NCBI GenBank assembly: GCA_025456225.1
Contig: JALOLB010000032.1
Span: forward strand, 1 to 51,027
DNA from: Thermoanaerobaculaceae bacterium
GTDB lineage: Bacteria > Acidobacteriota > Thermoanaerobaculia > Thermoanaerobaculales > Thermoanaerobaculaceae
DNA length: 51,027 bases
Direction: 5' to 3'
A program made the position numbers and the translations under genes. Shown in pieces: positions 1 to 12,857 of the stretch. Under the pieces are notes generated by a model. That model ran no database searches and had not been told where the DNA came from. It worked only from the letters and a program-made list of their open reading frames with translations. Every line of letters starts with the position of its first letter. The stretch's first letter is position 1.

Positions 1-11
1 CCCGCCCGCCC

Positions 12-150
12 GGCCTCAGGCCTCAGCTCCCCCACTACCCCTAGATCGTCCTGTAGTACCTGAGGCCTGAGGCCCGAGGTCTGAGGTCTGAGGTCTGAGG
101 TCAGAGTCCTGGGGTCTGTGGTCTGAGGCCTGAGGTCTGAGGCCTGAGGT
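12..150. repeat. Heptamer array, CTGAGGC family, with inverted arms
   Basis: Tandem copies of a 7-nt unit (CTGAGGC, with CTGAGGT variants). A left arm at 12-26 is the exact reverse complement of 60-74 (15 bp), so the block can fold into a hairpin. The loop carries the CTCCCCCAC-type spacer seen in other arrays of this window. The right arm continues as degenerate heptamers to about 150. The rest of 1-327 is G-rich and holds no gene I can support. ORF-track entries here are translations of the repeat. Confidence 0.85.
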
Positions 151-327
151 CGGGTGGTGGGGTGGGGGTCTTCCTGGTGGGAGCGGGGTCCGGGGGGGTG
201 ACGTGGGTCACAGAGCATGCTGCGGGGCGGGGTGTTGGCCTGTGTCCCCTTGACTTTAGCCCGTCCCGCTTGTAACGTGACTTGCAAAGGTGTTTGCGTG
301 ACTGAAATACTGCGAGGAGGCGATGCG

Positions 328-2082
328 ATGCGCAGGACATTCCGGGGAGTAGCTCTGGTTGCAGCCGCTGCGATGGTGGCCGGCACGGCTCTGGCGGGCG
401 GGATCACCAAGCGTGGAAGCGTGACCCCCACGCGTCAGACGATCTTCCGCATCGACACTCCGAAGGCCAACGAGACGGTCTTCGGCATCGTCGACGTTGC
501 CGGGTACGTGTTCGACCTCGAGCGGGGCGTCTCCCAGGTGACGCTGATGCTCGACAACACCGCGATCCACGATGCCGACATCAACCTGCCGCGCGAGGAC
601 GTGCGCCGCAAGTACCCCGGGTTCGACGGCGAGCCGCTGGACGTGGGCTTCGCCACGTCGTTCCTGGCGCGGAGCTACGCCGCGGGGTCGCACACCCTCG
701 CGATCCGGGTGCGCTACTCGAACGGCGACGAGGAGCTGCTCGGGACGCGCACGGTGAACGTCGACGACGCGCGCTACCACGGCCCCATTGGCCATCTGGA
801 CCGGCCGCGGCCGACCGATGCCGGTGATCCGTACGCCTCCAACGACATCGTCTCCGGGCCGTTCGCGGTCACCGGCTGGGTGCTGGACGACGTCGGAATC
901 CGCAAGCGCCTGAGCCCGACGGGCTGCACCGGTGCGCCCAGCATCGACTGCCGGTGGCTGGCCGACATCGAGGTTCTGGTGGACGGGCGTTCGGTCGGGC
1001 AGTCGGTCTTCTACCTGCCGCGGCCCGATGCGCTGCACGCCCACCCGGATGTCCCCGGGGCGCTCAACTCGGGGTTCCAGATGAACCTCGACACGACCCG
1101 GTTCTCCAATGGGCCGCACACCATTGCGGTGCGGGCCTGGGACACCGACCCGGACTACACCAAGAGCGCCATCATCGGCACCCGGGACGTCTGGATCGAC
1201 AACAACTACGCGACCCTGAAGCCGTTCGGCCGCATCGACTTCCCGATGCCCAACGGCTACTTCTTCACCTGCTCCTGCAACAGCATCCCTCCGGTCTCCG
1301 GCATCGAGTACACCCCGGGCAACCACCTGGACTGGGTGGCCGGCTGGGTCATCGATCAGAACGACAACTGGATGTACGAGGGTATCAAGTACGTCGAGCT
1401 GCTGTTCGATGGTGTGCCAGTCAAGAGCACCTGGCTCGACTGCCAGCCGATCTGCATGGCTCCCGGTGGCACGCCGATGTACGCCAACTGCTATGGCATC
1501 GAGCGCAAGGACATCGAGTACCAGTACCCGCAGTTCCTCAACGACGCCAAGATGGCGGGGTACTTCTTCGCCATCGACACCGACTACTGGCTCCGCCAGG
1601 GCAAGCTCCACCGTGGCCTGAACTACGTCTCGGTGCGGGTCGGGACGATGGACCCGACGCGTCCACCCGTCCTCATCGACCAGATCCCCGTCATGGTGCG
1701 CTGCAACGAGGACCTCGTCGAGCCGTCCTTCGGTGAGCTCGATCTTCCGCTGGTCATGCAGGACATGACCGGCGTCGAGCCCGTCAAGGGCTGGGTGTTC
1801 GACTACTCGATCACGGACCTGTACGTGTGGGTCGACGGCGTCCTCGACGGCAAGCTGTCGGGCTGTGACGGCGTGCACCTGTGCGTGCGCCGCGACGACG
1901 TGGCCCTGCGGTACCCGTGGCTGCCCTATCCCAATGTGCTCTACAACGGGTTCACCTACCAGCTCGACACGCGCAAGTACGTGGATGGCATCCACACGCT
2001 GGTGCTCGAGACCCGCGACGTCTCCAACAACCGCAACTTCTGGGTCCAGCGCCAGGTTCGCTTCGACAACTTCAACCGCTGA
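328..2082 (+). CDS. Secreted protein with repeated Ig-like domains
   Basis: 584 residues. I chose the ATG at 328 rather than the ORF-track start at 217 because it follows a GAGGAGG Shine-Dalgarno and begins a clear signal peptide (MRRTFRGVALVAAAAMVAGTALA). The mature part has about four repeats, each with a core like 'VAGYVFD', 'VTGWVLDD', 'VAGWVIDQ' or 'VKGWVFDY' followed by a 'DG..V' strand and a closing 'G.HT.....D' strand. This pattern fits bacterial Ig-like beta-sandwich domains used in extracellular binding or structure. Cysteine pairs (for example 'CSCN') suggest disulphides after export. No catalytic motif is visible. It stands alone, with a strong terminator directly downstream. Secretion and the repeats are well supported; the ligand or role is unknown. 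Confidence 0.8.
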   Translation: MRRTFRGVALVAAAAMVAGTALAGGITKRGSVTPTRQTIFRIDTPKANETVFGIVDVAGYVFDLERGVSQVTLMLDNTAIHDADINLPREDVRRKYPGFDGEPLDVGFATSFLARSYAAGSHTLAIRVRYSNGDEELLGTRTVNVDDARYHGPIGHLDRPRPTDAGDPYASNDIVSGPFAVTGWVLDDVGIRKRLSPTGCTGAPSIDCRWLADIEVLVDGRSVGQSVFYLPRPDALHAHPDVPGALNSGFQMNLDTTRFSNGPHTIAVRAWDTDPDYTKSAIIGTRDVWIDNNYATLKPFGRIDFPMPNGYFFTCSCNSIPPVSGIEYTPGNHLDWVAGWVIDQNDNWMYEGIKYVELLFDGVPVKSTWLDCQPICMAPGGTPMYANCYGIERKDIEYQYPQFLNDAKMAGYFFAIDTDYWLRQGKLHRGLNYVSVRVGTMDPTRPPVLIDQIPVMVRCNEDLVEPSFGELDLPLVMQDMTGVEPVKGWVFDYSITDLYVWVDGVLDGKLSGCDGVHLCVRRDDVALRYPWLPYPNVLYNGFTYQLDTRKYVDGIHTLVLETRDVSNNRNFWVQRQVRFDNFNR

Positions 2083-2104
2083 GCGGCATTCGTCGTGATC
2101 ATGA

Positions 2105-2136
2105 CCGCCCCGGAGCTCCGGGGCGGTTTTCTTTTT
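2105..2136 (+). terminator. Rho-independent terminator
   Basis: A perfect 22-nt palindrome (CCGCCCCGGAG/CTCCGGGGCGG) followed at once by TTTTCTTTTT, starting 22 nt after the stop codon of the secreted protein. The ORF-track start of the next gene at 2135 would overlap the T-tract, which supports the later start chosen for pcnB. Confidence 0.93.
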
Positions 2137-2256
2137 GTGCAGCCTTGCGATACGATGCGCGGCGGCGCGCCTGCCAGCCGCTCCCCGGTCCTCGGGGCTG
2201 CGGCGCCGAGCGGGCGCCGAGCCCCGGTCGGGGTATCGAGAAGGTGCGGTGGGTGA

Positions 2257-7025
<4,769 letters not shown>

Positions 7026-7041
7026 CTCCTCCACCCCCCAT

Positions 7042-7228
7042 CCAGGCTCAAGGCTTCAGGCTCAAGGCTCAAGCTCCCCCACCCGCCCGGGCTACAGGCT
7101 CAAGGCTCAAGGCTTCAGCTCCCCCACCCACCCAGATGGGAGGGGGGTCTTGAGCCCTGAGCCTGGAGCCTTGAGCCTGACCGGGTGGGGGGCGGACTTG
7201 AGCCTTGAGCCTGAAGCCTTGAGCCTGG
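7042..7228. repeat. Heptamer element, CTTGAGC family, with 32-nt inverted arms
   Basis: The left arm (7042-7073) and right arm (7197-7228) are perfect reverse complements over 32 nt. Both are built from the 7-nt unit GCTCAAG/CTTGAGC with fixed variants (GCTTCAG). Inner partial arrays lie at about 7091-7113 and 7149-7178. Two copies of the spacer CTCCCCCACCC occur at about 7075 and 7119. It begins 17 nt after the response-regulator stop. A near copy is at 44268-44429. No T-tract follows, so it is not a classical terminator, although a long RNA hairpin could still end or protect the transcript. Confidence 0.9.
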
Positions 7229-7244
7229 GTGTGCGGTGGGAAGG

Positions 7245-7250
7245 TACAAT
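7245..7250 (+). promoter_or_regulatory. Possible -10 element TACAAT
   Basis: TACAAT lies 23 nt before the ATG of the small protein. The best -35-like hexamer, TTGAGC at 7219, falls within the repeat arm at a 20-bp spacing, which is longer than usual. Tentative. Confidence 0.35.
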
Positions 7251-7273
7251 GGGCGGCAAGTGAGGGCGCGACC

Positions 7274-7489
7274 ATGGAGCTGCCTGCCAAGGTGATGGTG
7301 TACAGCCAGATTCTGGGGCTCTCGGGAACCCAGGGGACGCTGGTGGCGGTTCGACCCGACGGCTGCTACGAGCTGCGCCTGCTCAGCCAGGGTCGCACCC
7401 ACCTGGTGCTCCTGCCGGTCGACCAGACCGGGATCGTCTTCGCCGAGCCCGAGCCCGAGGTGCCGCTGGAGATGGGCATCGAGCGGTAA
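7274..7489 (+). CDS. Hypothetical small protein (71 aa)
   Basis: 71 residues (MELPAKVMVYSQILGLSGTQ...) from ATG 7274, with a weak GTGAGGG upstream. The sequence reads like a small beta-rich domain: 'GTLVAVRPDGCYELRLLSQG' then 'THLVLLPVDQTGIVF', ending acidic (AEPEPEVPLEMGIER). There is no signal peptide or membrane segment, and I do not recognise the family. Codon use is GC3-rich like its neighbours and no strong shadow competes in other frames, so I think it is real. It is separated from the response regulator by the heptamer element, so it is probably transcribed independently. Confidence 0.6.
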   Translation: MELPAKVMVYSQILGLSGTQGTLVAVRPDGCYELRLLSQGRTHLVLLPVDQTGIVFAEPEPEVPLEMGIER

Positions 7490-7869
7490 GGTTGGAGGAG
7501 GCGGGCGTCTCGCAGCTTGGCGCGGCAGGATGGAGAGCACCTCGCAAGACGCTCGATCCGCGGGGGCTCGGGGCGTGTGAAGAAATCGCGAGAGAGCGAT
7601 TGGTTGGGCCGTGAGGGCCCTGACGCGGACCCGGTCCCGTGCGTCGGGGCGTTGTGGGGCCAGAAGTGGTCCCACGAGGTGCTTCGGTGACGGCCATGCG
7701 GTGAACGACAGGCTCGCAGCACGTTCGTCCACGTCCACCTCCACGTCCACGCTGCCGGCGGTCACGATCGGCGCCCCGAACGTCCTCACGCCATTGGGTC
7801 ACGACCTCTCGGGCAGCCCCGGGTTTCGATTCGGACGCGGCGGCGGATTCCTCAGATCGGCACGCAGCG
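7490..7869. other. Gene-free stretch with shared motif and hexamer array
   Basis: A 380-bp region between convergent genes. It holds GCGTGTGAAGAAATCG at 7573-7588 (identical to the complement of 28238-28253), a small hairpin AATCGC/GCGATT at 7584-7601, and four GTCCAC-type hexamers at 7727-7750. The ORF-track entry 7611-8144 (+) runs through the hexamers (STSTSTS) and into the regulator gene, and is not supported. No clear terminator is seen for either flanking gene. Confidence 0.6.
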
Positions 7870-10296
7870 TCAGCTCGCCCCGAGTGCTGGTCGTGCAGCC
7901 TGGGCGATCAGCGAGTAGCCGCACCGGCGGGCCTGCTCCTCCACGACAAGAAGCGTCGTACGCGCGGCACCTTCGTCGCCGGACCTGCGGGCGCACCCGG
8001 CCAGGACGAGCTGCGCTTCCAGCCGCACGCCCAGGGGCGCCTGCGAGGCCTCGGCCAACGCCTGCTCCAGCGCCCGTCGGGCGGCTACCGCGTCGCCCCG
8101 GGCGGATGTCTCCTCTGCCGCGGCCACCGCGACCTGCAGCCTGACGGCGCGGTCGTCGGTGCCTGCCACCAGCCTCATGGCGTGGGCTGACTCGTCCCTC
8201 GCCTCGCCGGATCGGCCGGTCGCGAGGAGCGCCCGCACGAGGAGTGCCCGGGCCTCGACCTCGCCGGCGAGGAAGTGCTCGGCCTGGGAGTCGGCAATGG
8301 CCTGGCGCGCGCGTGCCACCGCTTCGGCCGGCTGACGACGGGCCAGCTCCAGCCGGGCGAGCTCGACTCCCACCATCGCCCGCTTCCCCGCCTGGCCGGA
8401 GCGCTGCGCCCGTGCATCCACCTCGTTCAGGTTCCAGGAGGCGGCGGTCAGCTTTCCCTCGTCCAGGAGCACCGCTCCCAGATCGAGGCGGGCCGTGAAG
8501 ACCTCGGGGTCGTTACCGAGCCGGTCCGAGATCACGATGGCCTTCTCGAGGTGGCGGCGAGCCGACTCGAGGTCCCCGTAGTCCCGATCGGACTTGGCGA
8601 CGTGAGTGAGCGCCTTGGCGACCCCGGCGAGGTCTCCGGCCGCCTGTCGGAGCTCGAGCGCCTCGCGGAATGCGCTCCGGGCCTCGGCTGGCTTGCCGAG
8701 ACCCCGGAAGGCGCGGCCCTGCTGGATGCGGGCTGCGGCCAGCATGAGCCGCGCCCCCAGGACCTGGGCGCGCTCGGCGGCCCGGCTCGCGGCCGCGAGC
8801 TTCCAGGTGAGGTCCGACTCGTGCATCCAGGCCTCGGCCAGGTCGATGCGGGGGTCCCGACCCGCCGGGCCCGGGAGTGCGCGCAGCTCGGTCAAGAGCT
8901 TCTGGGCCTCCTCATCGTGCCCGTGCTGGACGAGCAGCGACACGAGGGACAGCCCGTACTCCAGGTTGTCCGGGTAGAAGGCCCGGAGCGAGCGGGTGAT
9001 CTCGATGGCACGCTCCCACTCGCCCATCTGCTCCCGGTACTCCGCTTCCAGGGCGAGCTGCGGCTCCCGCGGGAGCTTGCCCGCCAGCTTGAGCGCCTCC
9101 TGGAGCTCGGCGCGGCGGCGGGCCTGGTCGCCTGACCAACCCCACGCCGTGGCGAGCGCGACCCGGAGCACAGGGGAGTCCGGCTCGGCCGCCACGGCCT
9201 TGCGGAGGGCATCGAGGGCGGCGGGGAACTCGAACACCCGCAGCCTGGCGAGGCCCTCCGCGTAGAGGCGCGTGGCGTCGAGATTGGTGGGATGGACGGC
9301 TCGCACCCGGGTGGCTTCGGGGGCCGGCAGCTCGGGGACGCCCAGGAGGTGGCGCAGCCGGTCGCCCGCGCGCCCTGCCAGGTCGGGGAGCGCCGACAGC
9401 GGGCCGGCCTCCGTCACGGTCGCCAGCGATGCCCCGCTGTCGGCGGCGCGGATATCGAGATCGACACTAACCTCGGGCAGCGAGCCTGCGGGGCTGGTGC
9501 GGTACCGGCCTGTGACGAGCAGGTCGATCCCCAGAAGCGTGCGCAGGCGGTGCATTTCCTCCTGGCTTGGAAGGTGCCCACCGAGACCGAGCTCACGGCC
9601 AGCCTCGGCCAGGCTGGCCGGGCTCACCGTGCGGAGCGTCCCGCCGGCCGCCAGCTCGGTGGTGAGCATCTCGGCCAGTGCCGTGCCGATCCAGGCCATG
9701 TCGGCCCGTCCGGAGTCGGTGCCGGGCTCGATCACCGCGACCGCGCGGCGGGGCGTGAACGGAGAGGGGGCGGGTGTGGGCGGTGCTGCCGGCGTCCAGA
9801 AGGGTCGTGAGGACCGCCAGGCCACGAGCCCGCCGATAACCACGGCTGCGGCCAGTGCAGCGGCCGGCCACCACCGTCGCCACCCTGACGAGACTGGCGG
9901 GGAAGCCTCGATCTCCGCATGATTCGGAGGCGGGGACGCCGGCTCTCCCGGCGCCGGGGCGTCCACCAGCCGCTCGACCGGAGCGATGAGCCTGTATCCG
10001 CGGCGTGCCACGGTCTCGATGAAACGGGGCGTGCGGGCGTCGTCGCCCAGCGCCTCGCGCAGGTCCCGCACACGCTGGGTCAGGGCTGCTTCCGCCACCA
10101 CCGCTTCCGGCCACACCGTGTCCAGCAGGTGCTCCTTGGCGACCATGCGCGGCGCGGCCTCCACGAGGACGTTGAGGATCGCCAGGACCTTGGGTGTGAG
10201 GTCGACGCGCCGCCCGTCCCGCCAGAGCGTGCCGTCGGCGGGGTCGAAAACCACCTCTCCGAGGCGCCAGCGTTGGTTCGGCGGGTCGCTCGTCAT
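7870..10296 (-). CDS. CadC-like winged-helix transmembrane regulator with TPR domain
   Basis: 808 residues from ATG 10296 (GTG 10305 is an alternative). The N-terminal OmpR/CadC-type winged helix spans about residues 8-106 ('LTPKVLAILNVLVE', recognition region 'ALTQRVRDLREALGD', wing 'IETVARRGYRL'). A proline-rich linker and one membrane segment follow ('WWPAAALAAAVVIGGLVAW', about 140-160). The outer part starts with a TolB/FlgO-like domain ('AVAVIEPG...') and continues as many degenerate TPR repeats. This is a one-component membrane sensor with a cytoplasmic DNA-binding head and no receiver domain. It is divergent from the secreted-protein operon at 10457, which makes that operon its most likely target. 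A paralogue of the same design is at 36948-39095. Confidence 0.88.
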   Translation of the reverse strand: MTSDPPNQRWRLGEVVFDPADGTLWRDGRRVDLTPKVLAILNVLVEAAPRMVAKEHLLDTVWPEAVVAEAALTQRVRDLREALGDDARTPRFIETVARRGYRLIAPVERLVDAPAPGEPASPPPNHAEIEASPPVSSGWRRWWPAAALAAAVVIGGLVAWRSSRPFWTPAAPPTPAPSPFTPRRAVAVIEPGTDSGRADMAWIGTALAEMLTTELAAGGTLRTVSPASLAEAGRELGLGGHLPSQEEMHRLRTLLGIDLLVTGRYRTSPAGSLPEVSVDLDIRAADSGASLATVTEAGPLSALPDLAGRAGDRLRHLLGVPELPAPEATRVRAVHPTNLDATRLYAEGLARLRVFEFPAALDALRKAVAAEPDSPVLRVALATAWGWSGDQARRRAELQEALKLAGKLPREPQLALEAEYREQMGEWERAIEITRSLRAFYPDNLEYGLSLVSLLVQHGHDEEAQKLLTELRALPGPAGRDPRIDLAEAWMHESDLTWKLAAASRAAERAQVLGARLMLAAARIQQGRAFRGLGKPAEARSAFREALELRQAAGDLAGVAKALTHVAKSDRDYGDLESARRHLEKAIVISDRLGNDPEVFTARLDLGAVLLDEGKLTAASWNLNEVDARAQRSGQAGKRAMVGVELARLELARRQPAEAVARARQAIADSQAEHFLAGEVEARALLVRALLATGRSGEARDESAHAMRLVAGTDDRAVRLQVAVAAAEETSARGDAVAARRALEQALAEASQAPLGVRLEAQLVLAGCARRSGDEGAARTTLLVVEEQARRCGYSLIAQAARPALGAS

Positions 10297-10344
10297 CCAG
10301 ATCACCGTAGTCCTGCCACGTTAGCACAGCTCCAGCAAGCGTTT

Positions 10345-10362
10345 GTCACAGTTTCGTCACAG
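10345..10362. promoter_or_regulatory. Candidate operator: 11-bp-period direct repeat GTCACAG
   Basis: GTCACAG at 10345-10351 is repeated exactly at 10356-10362 with a 4-nt spacer (TTTC), giving an 11-bp period on one face of the helix. OmpR/PhoB-type winged helices bind tandem half-sites of this geometry; the pho box is 7+4 bp. It lies in the divergent region between the regulator and its putative target operon. No clear -10/-35 pair was identified here. Confidence 0.5.
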
Positions 10363-10456
10363 CTCCGTTCTGACTCGTCCCTGGCCGGGCCCGATGATGA
10401 GCACAGGTCAATCGACGCGAGTGGCCGGCTCCGGCCGGCCCGAAAGGAAGGTATCC

Positions 10457-12811
10457 ATGGTCCGCATCACGCTAGCAACACTGGTCATCCTGGTGGCGCT
10501 GGTCGGCGCCCCGGCCTGGGGCGGCTTCTCCGGCACCGACGTGTTCCTGCCGTCGGTTGGGGCGAAACCCGGTGTGCCGCCGGCGGTCTGGTACACCACC
10601 GTGTGGGTGCACAACCCCAACGCCACGGCGGCCAACATCACCGTCCACCTCCTGGAGCGCCAGGCCAACCTGGCGCCCAGGACCTACACCGACACGATCC
10701 CCTCCGGGGACACCAGGCGCTACGACAACGCCGTGCTGACGATGTTCGGGGTCGAGACGTTCGGTGCCCTGCGGATCACCTCCAACGTCAAGGTGATCGT
10801 GGGCTCCCGGATCTACTCCCAGTCTGGCACCCTCGACGACTCGGTCGGGCAGTACTTCGCGGGCGTGCCGGCGTCGTTTGCCATCGGCCAGGGCCAGTCC
10901 ACCGAGCTCGTGGGGGTGTGGCAGACCCAGCCCGGCGCCAGCTCGACGTTCCGGTACAACTTCGGCTTCGTGGAGACCACGGGGACCGGCACCTGCACCG
11001 TGCTGGTCACGGTGAAGGACCTCACCGGCGCCACGCTGACCTCGAAGAGCTACACGGTGCGGCAGTGGGAGCAGGTGCAGAAGGGTTTCGTCACGGAGTT
11101 CCCCACCACCTCGACGCAGAACGCGCGGTTGACGGTGGCGGTGACCGGAGGCACGGGCAGGGTGATCGCGTTCGGCTCCCAGGTGGCCCAGGGCTCCCAG
11201 GACCCCTCGACGTTCGAGATGGCGTTCCGGGACGCCCTGCTGGCCGAGAACGGCTCGGGCGGTAGTGGCGACATCACGGCCGTGAGCGCCGGGGCGGGGC
11301 TTTCCGGTGGCGGCACGTCGGGCGACGTGACGCTCTCGGTGGCCGCCGGCGGGATCACCAGCGCGATGATCCAGGACGGGGCGGTGGGCAGCGCGGATCT
11401 CGCCGGCTCCGCGGTGACCAAGGCCAAGCTCGCGGCGACCGGCGGCACCAACGGTCAGGTGCTGGCGACCGACGGCACGGGCCTCAAGTGGCAGACGGCC
11501 GGCTCGGGCGGCAGCGGCGACATCACAGGCGTGAGCGCTGGGGCGGGGCTTTCTGGTGGCGGCACGTCGGGCGACGTGACGCTCTCGGTGGCCTCCGGCG
11601 GGATCACCAGCGCGATGATCCAGGACGGGGCGGTGGGCAGCGCGGATCTCGCTGGCTCCGCGGTGACCAAGGCCAAGCTCGCGGCGACGGGAGGCACCAG
11701 TGGCCAGGTGCTTGCGACCGACGGCACAGGCCTCAAGTGGCAGACGGCCTCTGGTGGGGGCCTCACACTGCCGTACAGCGGTGGCACCGTCGCCGGAGAG
11801 TACGCGTTCACGGTGACAAACACCGGCAGCGGCACTGTCGCCGGCGCCTTCCACGCGATCAGTACCTCGTCGGAGGGGCTGTGGGCTGAGAGCTCAAGCG
11901 GCTGGGCGATACTGGGGGTGACGCAGACCGGAGACCACGGCATCAAAGGTCAGAACAAGGGCTCCGGGCAGGGAGTTCTCGGCCAGAGTACCAACGGAGA
12001 TGGGGTAGTTGGCCAGTCTTTTACCGCGGCCAAGTCCGGGGTGTACGGCGTCAACTCCGCCAGCAATGGGTTCGGCGTCTTCGGTCGCAACACCAGCAGG
12101 AGCAACACCGGCTACCTGGGCGGCGATGTCGGAGCCGCGGGGACGGGCAGCGGCAGCTCGACCGGTGTTTCCGGAACCAGTGACTCGGGCAACGGTGTCG
12201 AGGGCGTGAGCGGCTCGGGTAGAGGGGTGTCGGGCGTATCCAACAACATCGGTGTGTACGGTTGGGGTGGCACGTACGGTGTGTACTCGCTCGGGAACCT
12301 GCACGTCCAGGGTACGCTCTCCAAGACCGGCGGCACGTTCAGGATCGACCATCCGCTCGACCCGGAGCGGCGCTACCTCCAGCACTCGTTCGTGGAGTCG
12401 CCGGACATGATGAACGTCTACAACGGCAACGCCGTGACCGACGCCGACGGGCGGGCGGTCGTGGAGCTGCCGGCGTACTTCGAGGCGCTCAACCGGGACT
12501 TCCGCTACCAGCTCACGGTCATCGGGCGGTTCGCCCAGGCGATCGTGGAGGAGGAGGTCCAGGGCAACCGTTTCGTCATCCGCACGAACCTCGCCGGCGT
12601 CAAGGTCTCCTGGCAGGTGACCGGGATCCGCAAGGACCCGTGGGCGGAGGCCAACCGCTTCCCGGCCGAGCTGGACAAGCCAGCGGCCGAGATGGGGACC
12701 TACCTGCACCCCGAGGTGTACGGCCAGCCGGACGAGAAGAACGTCGAGTGGGTGCGCCACCCCGAGGCCATGAAGGCCCTGCAGGGGCGACGCCACGACG
12801 AGAGCCGATAA
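10457..12811 (+). CDS. Secreted tail-fibre-like repeat protein
   Basis: 784 residues with a good ribosome site (AAAGGAAGG) and a signal peptide ([22 protein letters not shown]). The mature N-terminus is a beta domain (about 23-265) beginning '[17 protein letters not shown]' with a core '[12 protein letters not shown]'. Two nearly identical 83-residue repeats follow ('[16 protein letters not shown]...'), a motif common in phage tail fibres. Next come glycine/serine-rich repeats ('[17 protein letters not shown]'). A C-terminal domain (about 630-784) has '[15 protein letters not shown]' and '[17 protein letters not shown]', again fibre-like. It probably forms an extracellular beta-rich fibre or coat. 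It is first in a co-directional run with the metzincin ORF and shares N- and C-terminal domains with the protein at 18225-20372. No phage structural genes are nearby, so I do not call it prophage. Confidence 0.82.
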   Translation: MVRITLATLVILVALVGAPAWGGFSGTDVFLPSVGAKPGVPPAVWYTTVWVHNPNATAANITVHLLERQANLAPRTYTDTIPSGDTRRYDNAVLTMFGVETFGALRITSNVKVIVGSRIYSQSGTLDDSVGQYFAGVPASFAIGQGQSTELVGVWQTQPGASSTFRYNFGFVETTGTGTCTVLVTVKDLTGATLTSKSYTVRQWEQVQKGFVTEFPTTSTQNARLTVAVTGGTGRVIAFGSQVAQGSQDPSTFEMAFRDALLAENGSGGSGDITAVSAGAGLSGGGTSGDVTLSVAAGGITSAMIQDGAVGSADLAGSAVTKAKLAATGGTNGQVLATDGTGLKWQTAGSGGSGDITGVSAGAGLSGGGTSGDVTLSVASGGITSAMIQDGAVGSADLAGSAVTKAKLAATGGTSGQVLATDGTGLKWQTASGGGLTLPYSGGTVAGEYAFTVTNTGSGTVAGAFHAISTSSEGLWAESSSGWAILGVTQTGDHGIKGQNKGSGQGVLGQSTNGDGVVGQSFTAAKSGVYGVNSASNGFGVFGRNTSRSNTGYLGGDVGAAGTGSGSSTGVSGTSDSGNGVEGVSGSGRGVSGVSNNIGVYGWGGTYGVYSLGNLHVQGTLSKTGGTFRIDHPLDPERRYLQHSFVESPDMMNVYNGNAVTDADGRAVVELPAYFEALNRDFRYQLTVIGRFAQAIVEEEVQGNRFVIRTNLAGVKVSWQVTGIRKDPWAEANRFPAELDKPAAEMGTYLHPEVYGQPDEKNVEWVRHPEAMKALQGRRHDESR
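11252..11749 (+). repeat. Tandem 249-bp in-frame duplication
   Basis: Two adjacent copies (about 11252-11500 and 11501-11749) offset by exactly 249 bp (83 codons), nearly identical at DNA level with mostly silent changes. Each encodes the '[15 protein letters not shown]' fibre repeat. Such similarity implies a recent duplication or ongoing homogenisation, and offers a route to length change by recombination. Confidence 0.9.
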
Positions 12812-12857
12812 CGGGTCACGCGGACTGGTCGTGACAGGGGCCGCGAGGGAGGCTGAG

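Noticed and set aside
12-150. Heptamer blocks considered as CRISPR arrays
   Set aside because: Units are 7 nt without unique spacers of constant length, and no cas genes are present.
150-175. G-rich tract as a G-quadruplex
   Set aside because: Run lengths are irregular and the tract fits the complement of the recurring C-rich spacer; nothing in the sequence shows a quadruplex function.
101-340. Small ORFs rich in '[11 protein letters not shown]' and similar (also near 27-28 kb and 45.7 kb)
   Set aside because: Direct translations of the CTGAGGC heptamers; no ribosome sites.
7611-8144. 177-aa ORF with STSTSTST tract
   Set aside because: The tract is a translation of the GTCCAC array and the frame runs antisense into the CadC-like gene.
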